64,000 bases of DNA from Elysia crispata. Taxonomy: Eukaryota; Mollusca; Gastropoda; Plakobranchidae. The position numbers and the translations under genes were made by a program. Location of the stretch: positions 33,501 to 97,500 of the forward strand of contig JAWDGP010003357.1 in the NCBI GenBank assembly GCA_033675545.1, read 5' to 3'. Below the pieces are notes generated by a model. It had not been told where the DNA came from. It saw nothing but the letters and a program-made list of their open reading frames with translations, and did not search any database. This document shows, piece after piece, positions 51,301 to 62,878 of this stretch; within the stretch, counting starts at the first letter, position 1, and every line of letters begins with the position of its first letter.

Positions 51301-52349
51301 TAATTATTTGATAATTCATCAAATACCCACCATTGTCCAGCTTTAAATGAGAAATTTTTGTCAGCAACGTGCAGTTTCAGCAACTTGACCGCACTTGATA
51401 TGTCCTTCATCTCTGACACTTTGGCTTCAACAATAACCTGCAGCAAAAGGTTGAAAAAAAGAAAATATCCTGATAATAATCACTGGAGCAATTTATAAAT
51501 TACAAATCAAAATGAGGATGGAATATATATATATATATATAAACCTGTTCATAGTAAAGATAAGATAGTTTTGTTCTTTACTCTTCTTTGAACGGTCAGA
51601 TATCTAAGTTGCATAAGAAGTTGAACTCTGCATTATCTTTAAGTTCATACTTTTACCTTTTAATATAGAAATTAGATACCAATATGCTCCTACGTTCATA
51701 CAGAGAAGGAAATAGGTAAGATATCATATTTAAGTTTTACAAAACATCTTAAACCTCAATGACTCACATCATTGCGAGGCTTTGTGACTGTTCTTTGCAA
51801 GTGATCACTTCTAGTAGAGTCTGACATTTTTCGTAAAAACCTAGGCAAAACAAAGAAGAAATAGTTCAATAGATAATCCATTCGTTGAATTCACAAAAAA
51901 GATTTAAGCAAGATCAGAACTCCTGCAAGTCCAAGTTCTCTCTAGGATTCAAAGGAAATTTCTAAAAGACTTCAATCTGGGTTTTCATAAGTTATTGACT
52001 TAAAAGTTAATGAATGAAAAAAAAAAAACTTTCAAGTTTAACCCCAAAAAATTCTCTGATTAAGATGTTAATAATCTAAAAGAAAGCAGGAATGGTTTTG
52101 ATGTCCCCAATAATGTTAAAGGAGTGCTAGAGAGAGAATTTGAAATAAAACATAGCTATGTAGATAACAGTGATGGAACTTTAACAAATACCTGTGTAAA
52201 ACATCTAAAGGAATAAGTCAGGAAAAAATATGATAATATAGAAACAAATAAGCAAAGTTTGCAAGTTTTAACTTTAAATCCACTGACCTCTTCAAAAGAA
52301 TTCTTCTCTGAAATAAAAGGCAGCACTTCAAGCTTACACCAATAGACAT
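45340..52349 (-). CDS. OXNAD1: OXNAD1-like oxidoreductase with basic N-terminal presequence (OXNAD1-b, 7 exons, 292 aa)
   Basis: Exons in gene order: 52349-52288 (ATG 52349-52347), 51840-51768, 51437-51331, 49854-49713, 48383-48150, 47008-46915, 45506-45340 (TAG). Total 879 nt, all GT-AG and in phase. Motifs: FKAGQW (76-81), GGFSMCSPP (94-102), LAGGVGVNP (159-167), YLCGPLPF (261-268) and the family's terminal WW. The first exon and the start of the second encode a presequence rich in Arg/Lys and Leu with no acidic residue in the first 27 (MSIGVSLKCCLLFQRR and on to LRKM), as expected for mitochondrial import. Exons two to four show the same phases as OXNAD1-a, with identical 107- and 142-nt exons. 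A start at Met26 (ATG 51827-51825) would give a form without the presequence. The first exon is inferred from frame and splice sites and is the least certain part. Confidence 0.88.
46343..46650. repeat. 70-bp tandem repeat, about four copies
   Basis: ATAAGAAGGGGTATGGACCC recurs at 46371, 46441 and 46511, a strict 70-bp period. A fourth, diverged copy around 46565-46650 carries a small insertion. The first three are nearly identical. It lies in the last OXNAD1-b intron. Plus-strand frames are partly open (AYYKKGYGPNKKINLSE), but the 70-bp period changes frame at each copy, so a protein is unlikely. Confidence 0.95.
50521..50667. repeat. Short inverted repeat in an OXNAD1-b intron
   Basis: TTTCACATGATTTTATTTCAG at about 50525-50545 is matched on the opposite strand at 50645-50666, with about 100 nt between. 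The arms differ by a 2-base indel. Possible foldback element or chance stem. Confidence 0.5.
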
Positions 52350-54053
52350 TGTATAAGTGCAAAGAAAACAGCACACCTTCAAAATTTCTGGAAGATTTAG
52401 AAAGAGAAAAAAATTACTAAATGAGATTTTAAACTAAAAAAAGTTAAAGGTCCTCAGATCTTAAGGATTCTAGACTGAGTTTTGATCTTGATTACCCATA
52501 AAAATAGGCTAATTGTTTGTATATTAAGTCTATAAACACCAGCAGCTGTAATGAGCAGCTAGAAAAATTACCACAGTTAAAAACTGAACAAACAACCTTT
52601 AGAAGAAAACAGAAATTGTGTCAAACATGAATACCCCATCAGGTATCAAGAAATGATCACCTAAACTTTGAATCTAGAACCCACTGGAACTTTTTAGTGC
52701 AAGATATAAAAAGGCAAAATTTTATATCTTTTGAGAACATTCATGAATCTATACACTGAACTCAAGTACATTTCAATAATGAGCTTTAAGTTCATACTCA
52801 GGGCGTATTTTTCCAATTAGTTCTTGGCACTTAGAACCTTGAAATAATATCTGACAAATTAAATGAGTCCCATTTGCCCATATGATATGTGGGCGCTGAT
52901 ATAAAAACAATTCATGTTCTCTATCTTCCATGTAATGAAAAATCCAAGAAATTATCAAAATTATTTCAGGTGATTTAATTAGCGCTTTTGAAATGGTGAG
53001 AAAAAGAGATAATTCATCTGCTTTCCAATGCTATTATTTAAAGTTGATATTTCCGACATCCTACTCATTAAAACTGGGTTCTAAGACATTGTTCCTTAGT
53101 TTTTCTGAGACAGTGTAGTTTAGTGTATGTAAGCTCAGGATATACCTTCTTAACATTGGAAAAGAAATAGAGGAGTCTAGAATATATGTGTTTCCTGTAA
53201 TATGTAATACAACACAAACTCATTCTTATGCATACAACTCAGACTCAGAGTCTTAAAATCTAGATTTAAAAAAGATTCATTTCATTGATCCATCTAGATT
53301 CTAATTTAGTCTAAAACTGTCTGAACCCAGATCTACATTTGTTAAAGACAGTAGTTTTTTCTCTCTGCATAAGTTTCACTTCATATTATGTGACAATGAT
53401 TTTCTTTGCGATTTATATTCTTTGCAAAAAAACAATTCCATATATCTATACATGTATTAGCTTGGAAAGTCAAGCTAGCTCACTTTAATTCTTAAATTCC
53501 TTTACTGCACCCTTTGAAGGAGGTTATTCCATTAAACATTTTCAATTAACCATGATGGAGATATTTTGAACAAATTTTTGATGGTGTTACAAAACTGATG
53601 CAGATTCCCTTCAAAATTAGGCCTTTATAAATGCGAACTATACTGCATACAATTTGAAAGGTATTAAAATTTCATAACCAAATTGTATAAATAAAGCTGG
53701 TTTAGAAAATAGTTCATTTGACTTCTCGCAAATGATGTGAAAACAACTGAAAGGCCGGAAAGAGCACAAATTTATATTTCCTCTTATGTGTTGAACATCT
53801 TCGACTTAGGGTCGTCATCTTGAGACAAACTGTTAGTGTACATGAATCATCAGGAAATGATTAAACAGGCCTAATTCTTTTCAGCATAACTGATACTATT
53901 CGATATGAAAGGCGAGTAAAAAGAAAAGTAATGAATAAGATTTGGATCTATAAATATATAACAACTTGGGGTCTTCATTTCGTCCTTCAGTTATTTGTGA
54001 GTCTGTGTCTTGGCAAATGTATCAAGCTTATATATAGAATCTTGTGTCAGCGA

Positions 54054-54280
54054 TTTTTGGAAAGAGTTCCTTTTAGGTACGGACTAATTTACACACCAAA
54101 GAGGGCTTAGTTTGATCGGGACCATAGAAAAAGATTGGGCTTGGTTTTTGCTTGGGGTTACACAAAGAACAAAAATTAATTTATTTCAGCTCTGTCTCTT
54201 ATCTAACTTATTCCGGGTTGCTACTGTTTCTTCTATGTAAAAAACCGTCCGTACCTAAAAGGTACTCTTTCCCAATTTTT
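54054..54280. repeat. Inverted repeat with about 31-bp arms (possible MITE or foldback element)
   Basis: Left arm 54054-54084 and right arm 54247-54280 are near-perfect reverse complements sharing AAGAG.(T/A)CCTTTTAGGTACGGAC, separated by about 160 bp. I see no clear target-site duplication. No transposase is encoded, as expected for a MITE. Confidence 0.7.
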
Positions 54281-54363
54281 GTTTTACCATGGAAAGTTGG
54301 GCGACATTTGAATTATCACCCCAACAAATGGAGTCAAAGGCCTCAATTTCACTGACTAATTGG

Positions 54364-54412
54364 ACTAGATCTAAACTAGATCTAGAGTCTAGATCTAGAT
54401 CTAGATCTCTTT
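54364..54412. repeat. TAGATC-rich palindromic cluster
   Basis: Several overlapping CTAGATCTAG words in 50 bp. The same word recurs at about 56634, 56680, 56824, 56878 and 56985, so it is enriched across the 53.2-57.0 kb interval. Confidence 0.75.
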
Positions 54413-55759
54413 AAAATATTATTGCCAAGGGGAACATCAGGTTAAAAAGTTAGTCGACTTCCCTCTAGCTCAGTTAAGTTTTCGATCTCTTAAGGCTCTT
54501 TGTAAAATAAATAAAATATTAGCTTTGACTGAAGCATCGAAAAACAGTAAAAGTTTTTTTTACAGAGATTTTCTTGAAAGTTGAATGAAAGTCGGAATAT
54601 TGTTTACAATCGTACCCATCCTGTCTGTTCCGTACTATGATGATATCGATAAAAAATATTAATATCGAAAAAAATGAGACGGTAGTATGTACAGTGTTTT
54701 GCTATTAAACGATATGGCGGAGTCGGGGACGTGTGTAAGTATAAGAGGTGGGAAAAAAAAGGGGGGGGGGGGAGGGGGAATCTCTCTCCACAGCCGCCAG
54801 TGGCTGTTATTTTGTAGAATATAAACAATGAAAACTACTTGAGTAGAAATTTCTCTGCAAAAGGTTTTTTTTTAGTTTGTTAAAGGTACTAAAGACAAAG
54901 TTTTCAATTCTGACTTTAGAAACGTTAATAATCCCTCTATTCTGTGCGACTTTTATGACTGCCATCTTCGCGAGCTACATTTAGAATTAAAAAAAAAATG
55001 CATTCGAGCCTTTACCACAGCAGAGAACAATCAAATACAGACTGTATTATTACTCTTATTACTCTGATTCCTACATTAATACTACAAGAGAAAATTCTTG
55101 ACATTTTACGCTTGTTAACATTTAGATGCAAATTATATCACTATTATATATCATGTCTGATATAAACTAGTGGAAAGTTGATTGATAAGTAATAGGCTAA
55201 AAAGCGAAAATAAAGAAAGAGGATAAATCGAAAGAGTGAAGGTTCCAACTTCTGACCCAAGGATCCATGACACTTCAGGAGGAATATTAGCAATTTGTTT
55301 TCAGGAAATTCATTCATAACTGCAGTTTAAATCTTTTAAATCGATCTGTAAGACAAAATTTTGAGAATTCTTTCAATATCAATGCTTTCCATGGATATTA
55401 TTTCCTGACCATTCAAAGCTAAACTACCATAACAGTACCTTAATGTTGATCTCTATTTACGAAGAAATCATCTTAATAATGATGCAAAGGGTCAGTGCTT
55501 CTTTAGAAGCAACGTAGACAAGCAATCTTTAATTGAGATAAGAACAAATCAAACAAGTTTCTCTACCGTTACTGGAAGAATTAGACGAAATTCACTCGTT
55601 CATACTTGAAACTTAATAAAGAGAAAATCCAGTTTGCTCAATACTTGACGATGTAATATACTAGTTTGTTTTTTTATTCGTTTGTGTATCTGTAAATTAA
55701 TCAAGAGATATTATTACTTTTTTTCGATAAAGCAACCTACGCACACACTCTCCTCTCTG

Positions 55760-55894
55760 TGTCTGTCTATATCTGTCTGTCTGTCTGTCTCTTTATCTAT
55801 CTATCTATCTATCTCTCTATCTCTCTCTATCTATCTACCTATCTATCTAATTATTCCAACTTATCTTCAAACTATCTATATATCTATCTATCTA

Positions 55895-55975
<81 letters not shown>
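55760..55975. repeat. Compound TCTG/CTAT/CT/AT microsatellite
   Basis: TCTG units, then (CTAT)n, (CT)n from about 55899 to 55933, then (AT)n to about 55975. Confidence 0.95.
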
Positions 55976-55978
<3 letters not shown>

Positions 55979-57319
55979 TTGTAAACATTAAAATGTAATT
56001 TAAAAAAAATCGATTTGGGCATTTTCAAAATATAAAATGTTGCGTTTGTCCATTTTTCCATAAAAGGAACAAAAGTTATACTTAATATACTTTTTTTTTT
56101 TTGAATAAGTTTCTTTTCATTTCTTTCTCCCTTTTTTCTTGTTCAAAACAGATTGGCTACAGCACTTTTCAAAATGTGAACCTTGTCATTTCTGCCTTTA
56201 ATTCATCATATCAAGTTAAATGCCAGATCTGTCTATTTTTTCAGTCATCCTATAAAATAAAAAAACCCATTATAATATGTGAAAATCCCATTTTCTTATC
56301 TTTCATGATCCGGCATCCTTGACAAGCTAAGTGCATGTAGCGTACTCGGCCTGAGCTCGCCTCGGTGAAGAGTTTAAAATGCGATAGAGGGTTAGGCTCC
56401 TATCGATAAGCACCAATTCGTCGCCGGGTTAGGTTTTCATCAGCTGCTAGCAGTAAGATCGTAGCAAGTTACTGTTTGGAGTGGATTTGGCTAACAGTGA
56501 TCCATGGGTTCAGACAAGGCCATTCACTGAATCAGTGAGTTCAGTGATGGGCACACCCACTAAGTGAGTACCGGTACGATGACCATTGGACAGCTGTGAG
56601 TGTCGATTCGATTGGATTCAAACGTGTAGATCTATTGTCAGCTAAACCTGACCTTAAACTCAAGCAAAGCAGCATTTAGATCTACTTTTTTCAAAGGCTA
56701 AGGATAAGATTCAGAAATAAATGTGTGGTTTTGCGCTAGCCAAAGACCTGATTCGATTTATATTAATTTAGGGTGAAGGATATAAAGTTGTGTGGGTATA
56801 GCTCAAAAGTGTAGTATACAAAATCTAGATCTAGATTTACCTGAAAACTCATACAATTGTGTTTAAATCTAAATTCTTAGATCTAGACCAGATCTAATTA
56901 GATTTTCCTATAATCTGAATACAAGCATTATCGATCTTGGTCTATCCGTTATGCAGACGCGTGTTTACCCTGATCCAAATCTAGATCTGGTATGAGTCAT
57001 GAGTGAGGAAATTTATGAGAACATATTTATTTGTGAAGCATAAACATGCAAAGCTATACAAATCTGTATTTTTGTGCATTAGCTTTAAATTTCAAGCAAA
57101 TTAAGATTTTTGTTAATGTTCATACAGCATTGGTTATTAATCAATACTTTTTAAATTAGGAGGCTACAGTTAAGAGGTTAGATCTTATTAATTGTACAAA
57201 AAAACCTCATCATTACTTTAAAACTCATCTTTTGAGGGCCATCTGGAGGTGGAGATAGCGATTTCTCAGTTGGATTATGTTTGCTTTTCTCTGATTTTTC
57301 TGATGAATAATGTGCCTCA

Positions 57320-57405
57320 ATGAGAACGTTAACTGCAATGGATGCAATTGCTTTCAAGAGAGAGCCTCTGGAGGAGTCTTATGAGATTGGCGATGATATC
57401 GGGAG
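57320..57405 (+). CDS. Probable first coding exon of a DAPK-family Ser/Thr kinase (3'-partial)
   Basis: An ATG at 57320 (in-frame TAA at 57308-57310; second in-frame ATG at 57338) opens 28 codons ending FKREPLEESYEIGDDIG, then AG before donor GTAAAT. A next exon beginning with T or C would complete Ser and give the kinase glycine-loop start GSG. Death-associated protein kinases begin with a short lead of this type (F...E...YY..GEELGSGQF) and, from memory, have an intron at this point. The catalytic exons are not in the window. The call rests on a short match, and another CaMK-group kinase is possible. Confidence 0.5.
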
Positions 57406-58248
57406 GTAAATAAATATTAAATTTAAGACTTCACAAAAGGCTCTGTTTCTTATCTGTCATAGTACTCAGTTGAGCATTAGCCACTTAAATGTCTCATTTT
57501 TTGGCTGTATTGCTAAGTACATAGTACTAATTAACGTGTGTCAAGTGATCATTTATGTTCTCAATTATTTTAGTTTTTTTTTTAGCAACAGACCTTAATT
57601 GCACTTTATCTTCCAGTTAGCTTTCTTCGGGACTAGTGTTTGCTTGGTAATGACAGTATCTTCCAAAACTTACAATTTATTAGGCCTACTAAAGTTATAA
57701 GCGGTATTATAGTTTTTTAGTCACCAACCGTCCAGATTTAGACAGTCGCCTCAAGACATGCTGCTTCAGGGAGGCTTTAAAAAAAAAAAAAAAGGGCACC
57801 GCAACTTAGAAGCATGTATGGCATTAAAAGCTTATCAGTTTTAGCACATCGTCAACCAACTTTTGAATTGATAGGCACATGTCTAGTGCATACCGAAGAT
57901 CGCTTCTAAATGACAAGAGCTTAATTAAATGAATGATCCTTATCTACTCGACACATTGCTTGACCTAAAAACAATTCTATGTTTAACCCCCCCCCCCCCC
58001 CCAAAAAAAAAAAAAAAAAAAAAAAAAATGAAAAGCATAAACAAGGAAATCAAATCTCAGAAAAGAAAGGAAAGCGGTATAATATTACACGCAGCAGCAG
58101 CAGTGCAATAACATCTGATGGTTAAATATAGTTGAGGAGGTCAGAGATTTGCACTTTTAGATAATTGCCTTGACATCTCTGCATGTTTTCTACCTGGCAT
58201 TTTAGATTGCGTTTTTTCTTAAAATCATTTTAAAAAGAACGCCTGCTA

Positions 58249-58249
<1 letters not shown>

Positions 58250-58303
<54 letters not shown>

Positions 58304-58326
58304 TCTGTAGGCGTCTGTTTCTGTCC

Positions 58327-58383
<57 letters not shown>
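58250..58383. repeat. (AAT)n followed by poly-C and (CT)n
   Basis: About 50 bp of AAT, a short unique spacer, a C run and then about 57 bp of CT. Confidence 0.96.
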
Positions 58384-58388
<5 letters not shown>

Positions 58389-58908
58389 TACAGACCTTTC
58401 TCTCTATGCATCTATTTATCTACCTATCGATCTATTATGAGAATCCATGCATGTATTCCTGCAACTTGAGGGCCACTGCTTAAGAACCGCATGCACTTTT
58501 TGAGTTTATTTTTGCTTGAAGGAATCAATAAGTCAGCCAAGGGGTTCAATAACAGAAAAAAATTGTCGGTTATTGATTGAACTGTCTTCGTCTTCCAAAG
58601 ATAGATGTAACCCACACAACCTAAGTTTCAAGAGTGCCAAATTGCATTCCCTCATAGTTGCGATGAAAATTGAACTTATTTGCGTGTCACTCTCGTTCAG
58701 TGGTTTATTTTACTATGATAATCTAGCAGTAGATTGGATCAAGACCCTCCTTGGGTTAATCAGCTTATGCTGGTTTTGGTACCTTCGACCAAGATCCACA
58801 TGAATACAGCAAAGACTCATCGAGGGCTTGAAACTCGTCGTTATGAGCGAAAGAGTTAGGGTTCTCATCCACACACCTGAACATCCTAAATTCGGTTTAT
58901 TTAATAAA

Positions 58909-59038
58909 AGAGAGAGAGAGAGAGGGAGGGAGAGAGAAAGAAAGAGAGAGAGAAAGAGAGATAAAGAAAGAGAGAGAGATAAAGAAAGAGAGAGAGAGGG
59001 AGAGAGAGAGAGAGAGAGAGAGGAGGGGGGGGGGGGGG
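58909..59038. repeat. GA-rich tract ending in poly-G
   Basis: GA with GAAA and GGGA variants to about 59021, then a run of 13 G. Confidence 0.95.
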
Positions 59039-59148
59039 CTCTTGGCGCAGCTGTGCTGTAGACAAAGAGACAAACTCTGTAAAACAAGCTTTATGGCGGT
59101 TTCATGAACAGTTTTTCATCGCCGTCGGTGAGATAACTGTCCTCAAAG

Positions 59149-59204
59149 TGGCCCAGTGATTAGCACGACAGACTCTTGCTCTGCTGGTTTGGAGCTCGAA
59201 CTCA
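59149..59204 (+). repeat. tRNA-like SINE head
   Basis: TGGCCCAGTGATTAGCACG matches a Pol III A box (one mismatch), and AGCTCGAACTC about 43 nt later matches a B box. Spacing fits a tRNA-derived SINE. The acceptor stem is not conserved, so it is not called as a tRNA gene. Confidence 0.5.
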
Positions 59205-59775
59205 ATCACTAGCTTAATTTTTTTTTTTATTAACTTGAGAATGCAGTTGTTTACTTCTCTTATCAAAACACAGCGGAACAACACAATCAGTCACATAATA
59301 AACAGTACCGACATTGACCCCTCGCTTCAACACCAGGAACTACAAACAGCAGCATTAGCAACAGACAAACATAGCTTGACTCTTTAGCTGGCTCTAGGCG
59401 AGACAAGGGGGAATGATCTGTTATCACATTTTGGTTCCTTGACACACCACTGATACAAAAAGATCTCTCAATTTTGTGTAGACCTGTTGCATGCTTTCTT
59501 ATTTAGGCATACATATCGCATACATATTTAACTCATACGAATTGGAGTCCCCACTCTACATAGCAGTCTCCATCCATACGACTATTACAAGGCTGCTGGT
59601 CAATAAAGCTGTGGGCTCCAGTAAGTTAATGAAGGTCCGTCCTTGCCGCGGCGATCACTTGAAACAAATGGTCCGTGACTCTGACGCTCGCTCTGCTGGC
59701 TCGATCATAACAATAGCATGCGTGAATAGAACAGGATTATCCTCATCTTTAATGTGCTGATCATATCGTGTGTTG

Positions 59776-59778
<3 letters not shown>

Positions 59779-59839
<61 letters not shown>

Positions 59840-59995
59840 AAAAGAAAGAAAGAGAGAGAGAGAAAGAAAGAGAGAGAGAGAGAGAGAAAAAAAAGAGAAA
59901 GAAAGAGAGAGGGAGGGAGAGAGAAAGAAAGAAAGAAAGAGATAGGGAGGGAGAGAGAAAGAAAGAGAGAGAGAAAGAAAGAGAGAAAGAGAGAT

Positions 59996-60080
<85 letters not shown>
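59779..60080. repeat. 300-bp GA/GAAA polypurine tract
   Basis: Almost unbroken purines: (GA)n, then GAAA/GGGA-mixed DNA, then (GA)n again. The longest polypurine tract in the window. Confidence 0.97.
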
Positions 60081-60083
<3 letters not shown>

Positions 60084-61508
60084 GGATAATCAGGAGACAG
60101 TTTTTATAAATAAGTTAATGTACATGGATGCTGCACATTGCACAAGCCTCTTTCACCACCAGCGTTAATTTGCCAAGTGGATGCTTTTTTTTCCTTCTTG
60201 TTTTTAACAACATTACTCATTTACCGACATTTAGTTTTTTTCCCTAGGTTCTGACGCTCTTTTCCTCGCTATATTTTTCTTCCCCCCCCCTCCCCCTCCG
60301 CCTAATTAGCGCTCTCCGCCCTCTCCCTCTGTCCCTTTCACTCCATTACTATTCCTTTTTAAAAGCCTACAGGTCTTTCCAGTCCTTGCCACAAACTGCG
60401 TAGTTTTGTTTGTCTTTTTGTGGGTACTAGAAATACTGATTGGATATTTATGTCAATAGTTACGATTTTTGCTTTAATAAGTGAAAGGCCGTGATCGATC
60501 CTCATGGCTCTAATGATAACGATGATTATGACATCAGTGATTCTTCATACCTTGTCATCTTTGCATGAGCGAATTATCTTTCGCGTATCCATTTTTCGAC
60601 CTGTTTATGTTTATCAATTGATCGCCTCACTAATTATTTTTGTTTATATTCTTCGTCCACCTTTTGAGTGTTCTATGAATTGATCATATCTCAGCAAAGC
60701 TCACACGAACAAGTAGACTATTGGTCCTTCACATTGTTTATAACACCTTTATATCTATATCTGCGCGGGATGTGGAGTGAGCCCGGTTACTCAGCACGCT
60801 GAAGAGTTTATCCAGCGTGCCGGAGGTGCAGGGCTAACCCTCCGTAATAAAACTCGGCGACAGTTAATCGACCCTCGGAGAGCTGAGCCAGGCCTGATTC
60901 CACCGCCTGTCGCCTACAGGCCTGTCCCAGGCTGCCTGCCGAGATGTTACTGATGCTGTCCTGATAAGAAATTGATCCCCTGGCGAAGCTGGTTAAACGT
61001 TGCTGACACAAGGCCATCGCCCAACGTCTCTCTCAATCGCGCTTTCGATGTAAAATCTTACACCGCCAGTTTTATAGCTTTTTTTTATCCTTGATAATAT
61101 GTAGCTTTATTGTAGCAATGGTACTTGGTAGTTGACATATGAATGGAATTTGAATGTTTGTTGGTAACAGATTGAATCGAACGTTCGTGGCTGTTCCTAT
61201 GTTTCCGTTTATTTCCTTGATAAGACATGTTTCGCGAAGGAGAATCACGTACCCTTGTACCATTTATTTAAATACATTTGAAAACTACAAAATCAGAGTG
61301 GTTTATATCACCTCTCTATGTCACTGTCATTCAATTGAGTATTCAGTGTGTGTTCTCATTGTCGCCCCGGCATAGGTTAGACTAAAATATGTATTGATGG
61401 CACTATCAGGTTTAGGAAACCTCTCTATCTGTCACGTGACGAAGATAAGCTAAGTTGTGATTAGGCTCTAGGGAACGATCAAAATGTGGTTGTCGCCATG
61501 AATCTACA

Positions 61509-61634
61509 TGATTCTTCTTCTTCTTCTTCTTCTTCTTCTTCTTCTTCTTCTTCTTCTTCTTCTTCTTCTTCTTCTTCTTCTTCTTCTTCTTCTTCTTCTT
61601 CTTCTTCTTCTTCTTCTTCTTCTTCTTCTTCTTC

Positions 61635-61704
<70 letters not shown>

Positions 61705-61737
61705 GCAATAATAGTAGTTGTCGTTATTATAGCTGTT

Positions 61738-61834
<97 letters not shown>

Positions 61835-61882
61835 TGGTAGTAGTAGTTGTTGTTGTTGTTGTTGTTATTATTATAGTTATAC

Positions 61883-61970
<88 letters not shown>

Positions 61971-61998
61971 TGTTGTTGTTGTTGTTGTTGTTGTTGTA
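61509..61998. repeat. Long stepwise trinucleotide array: TTC, TTA, GTA, GTT
   Basis: About 125 bp of TTC, about 70 bp of TTA, a short mixed segment, two long GTA blocks separated by GTT/TTA units, and a final GTT block. The array remains in register, giving spurious poly-Ser, poly-Leu, poly-Val or poly-Thr frames up to about 209 codons on both strands. Confidence 0.97.
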
Positions 61999-62212
61999 TT
62001 AGTAGGCATGTTATTCTTTGTTTCCATTTACAGACCAACACAAAAGAATACATTTAAAAAAAAAACGTGGAGATACATCGCCGTTAAAGGTTTCATTGTA
62101 GATTGTTATAACTAAAACTAATATTGTTCGTTTCACTTTGAATATAAAACCTCAGCTTTCCCTCATTCATTTTTATCATCTTAACCTATCAATAGTGACT
62201 TCACACTTGCGG

Positions 62213-62230
62213 CCCCCCCCCCCCCCCCCC

Positions 62231-62303
<73 letters not shown>
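62213..62303. repeat. Poly-C plus (CT)n tract
   Basis: A run of about 17 C, then about 67 bp of CT. Confidence 0.96.
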
Positions 62304-62307
<4 letters not shown>

Positions 62308-62777
62308 CTATGCTACTGTATCTCCATGTCTTTATATGTATGCATATTTGCCTCTATCTCTTATCCCCCCCCCCCCACCCCCCCACCACCACCACCTCTT
62401 ACGTTTCCCTCTTTGATCCTGTAGCAGCTTTTACTCGGTACATCTCATATAGCTGCTATATTTTGCGCAGGGCGGCACATCTCCACTGACTCAACAATGA
62501 TGCACCCTTAAGAGACTTAGCTTTTAACCTTTTCAGTAACCTAAATCTAAGTGCATAAGCGGAATAACCGTAGGGTAGCTGCAGGCGAGCTACATTGCAT
62601 ACATGCTGGTTTGTCTGACGATACGGCCTACTATTCGTCAGCCCGTTTGCTTTTCTTCACACCTAGGAACTTACATTCAGTGTCACCAGAGTCTCCTAAT
62701 TCCCTATGTATCCACCTCCCACTACAATCACAGTTCACCTCATTATAAGCAGTAACAGTTACTGCCCTTGAAATTTT

Positions 62778-62878
<101 letters not shown>

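Larger units (their letters stand above)
52350..57319. other. Head-to-head intergenic region, OXNAD1-b to the kinase-like gene
   Basis: About 5 kb without a supported coding exon. It should hold the OXNAD1-b promoter and the kinase 5' region. Contents: a long inverted repeat (54054-54280), a TAGATC-rich cluster (54364-54412), a TATC/CT/AT compound microsatellite (55760-55975), and a relatively GC-rich stretch at 56330-56640 that is a candidate promoter or 5' UTR exon for the kinase. Confidence 0.55.

Noticed and set aside
58516-58803. 95-codon open frame in the presumed kinase intron
   Set aside because: No kinase motif, no splice sites in the right phase, no similarity recognised.
59754-60109. 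Open frames rich in Arg/Glu
   Set aside because: Translations of the GA/GAAA tract, open in all purine frames.
60808-61017. GC-richer 69-codon minus-strand open frame
   Set aside because: No recognisable domain; composition alone is not enough to call a gene.
61412-62115. Open frames of up to 209 codons on both strands
   Set aside because: Pure trinucleotide-repeat translations (poly-Ser, poly-Val, poly-Thr, poly-Lys).
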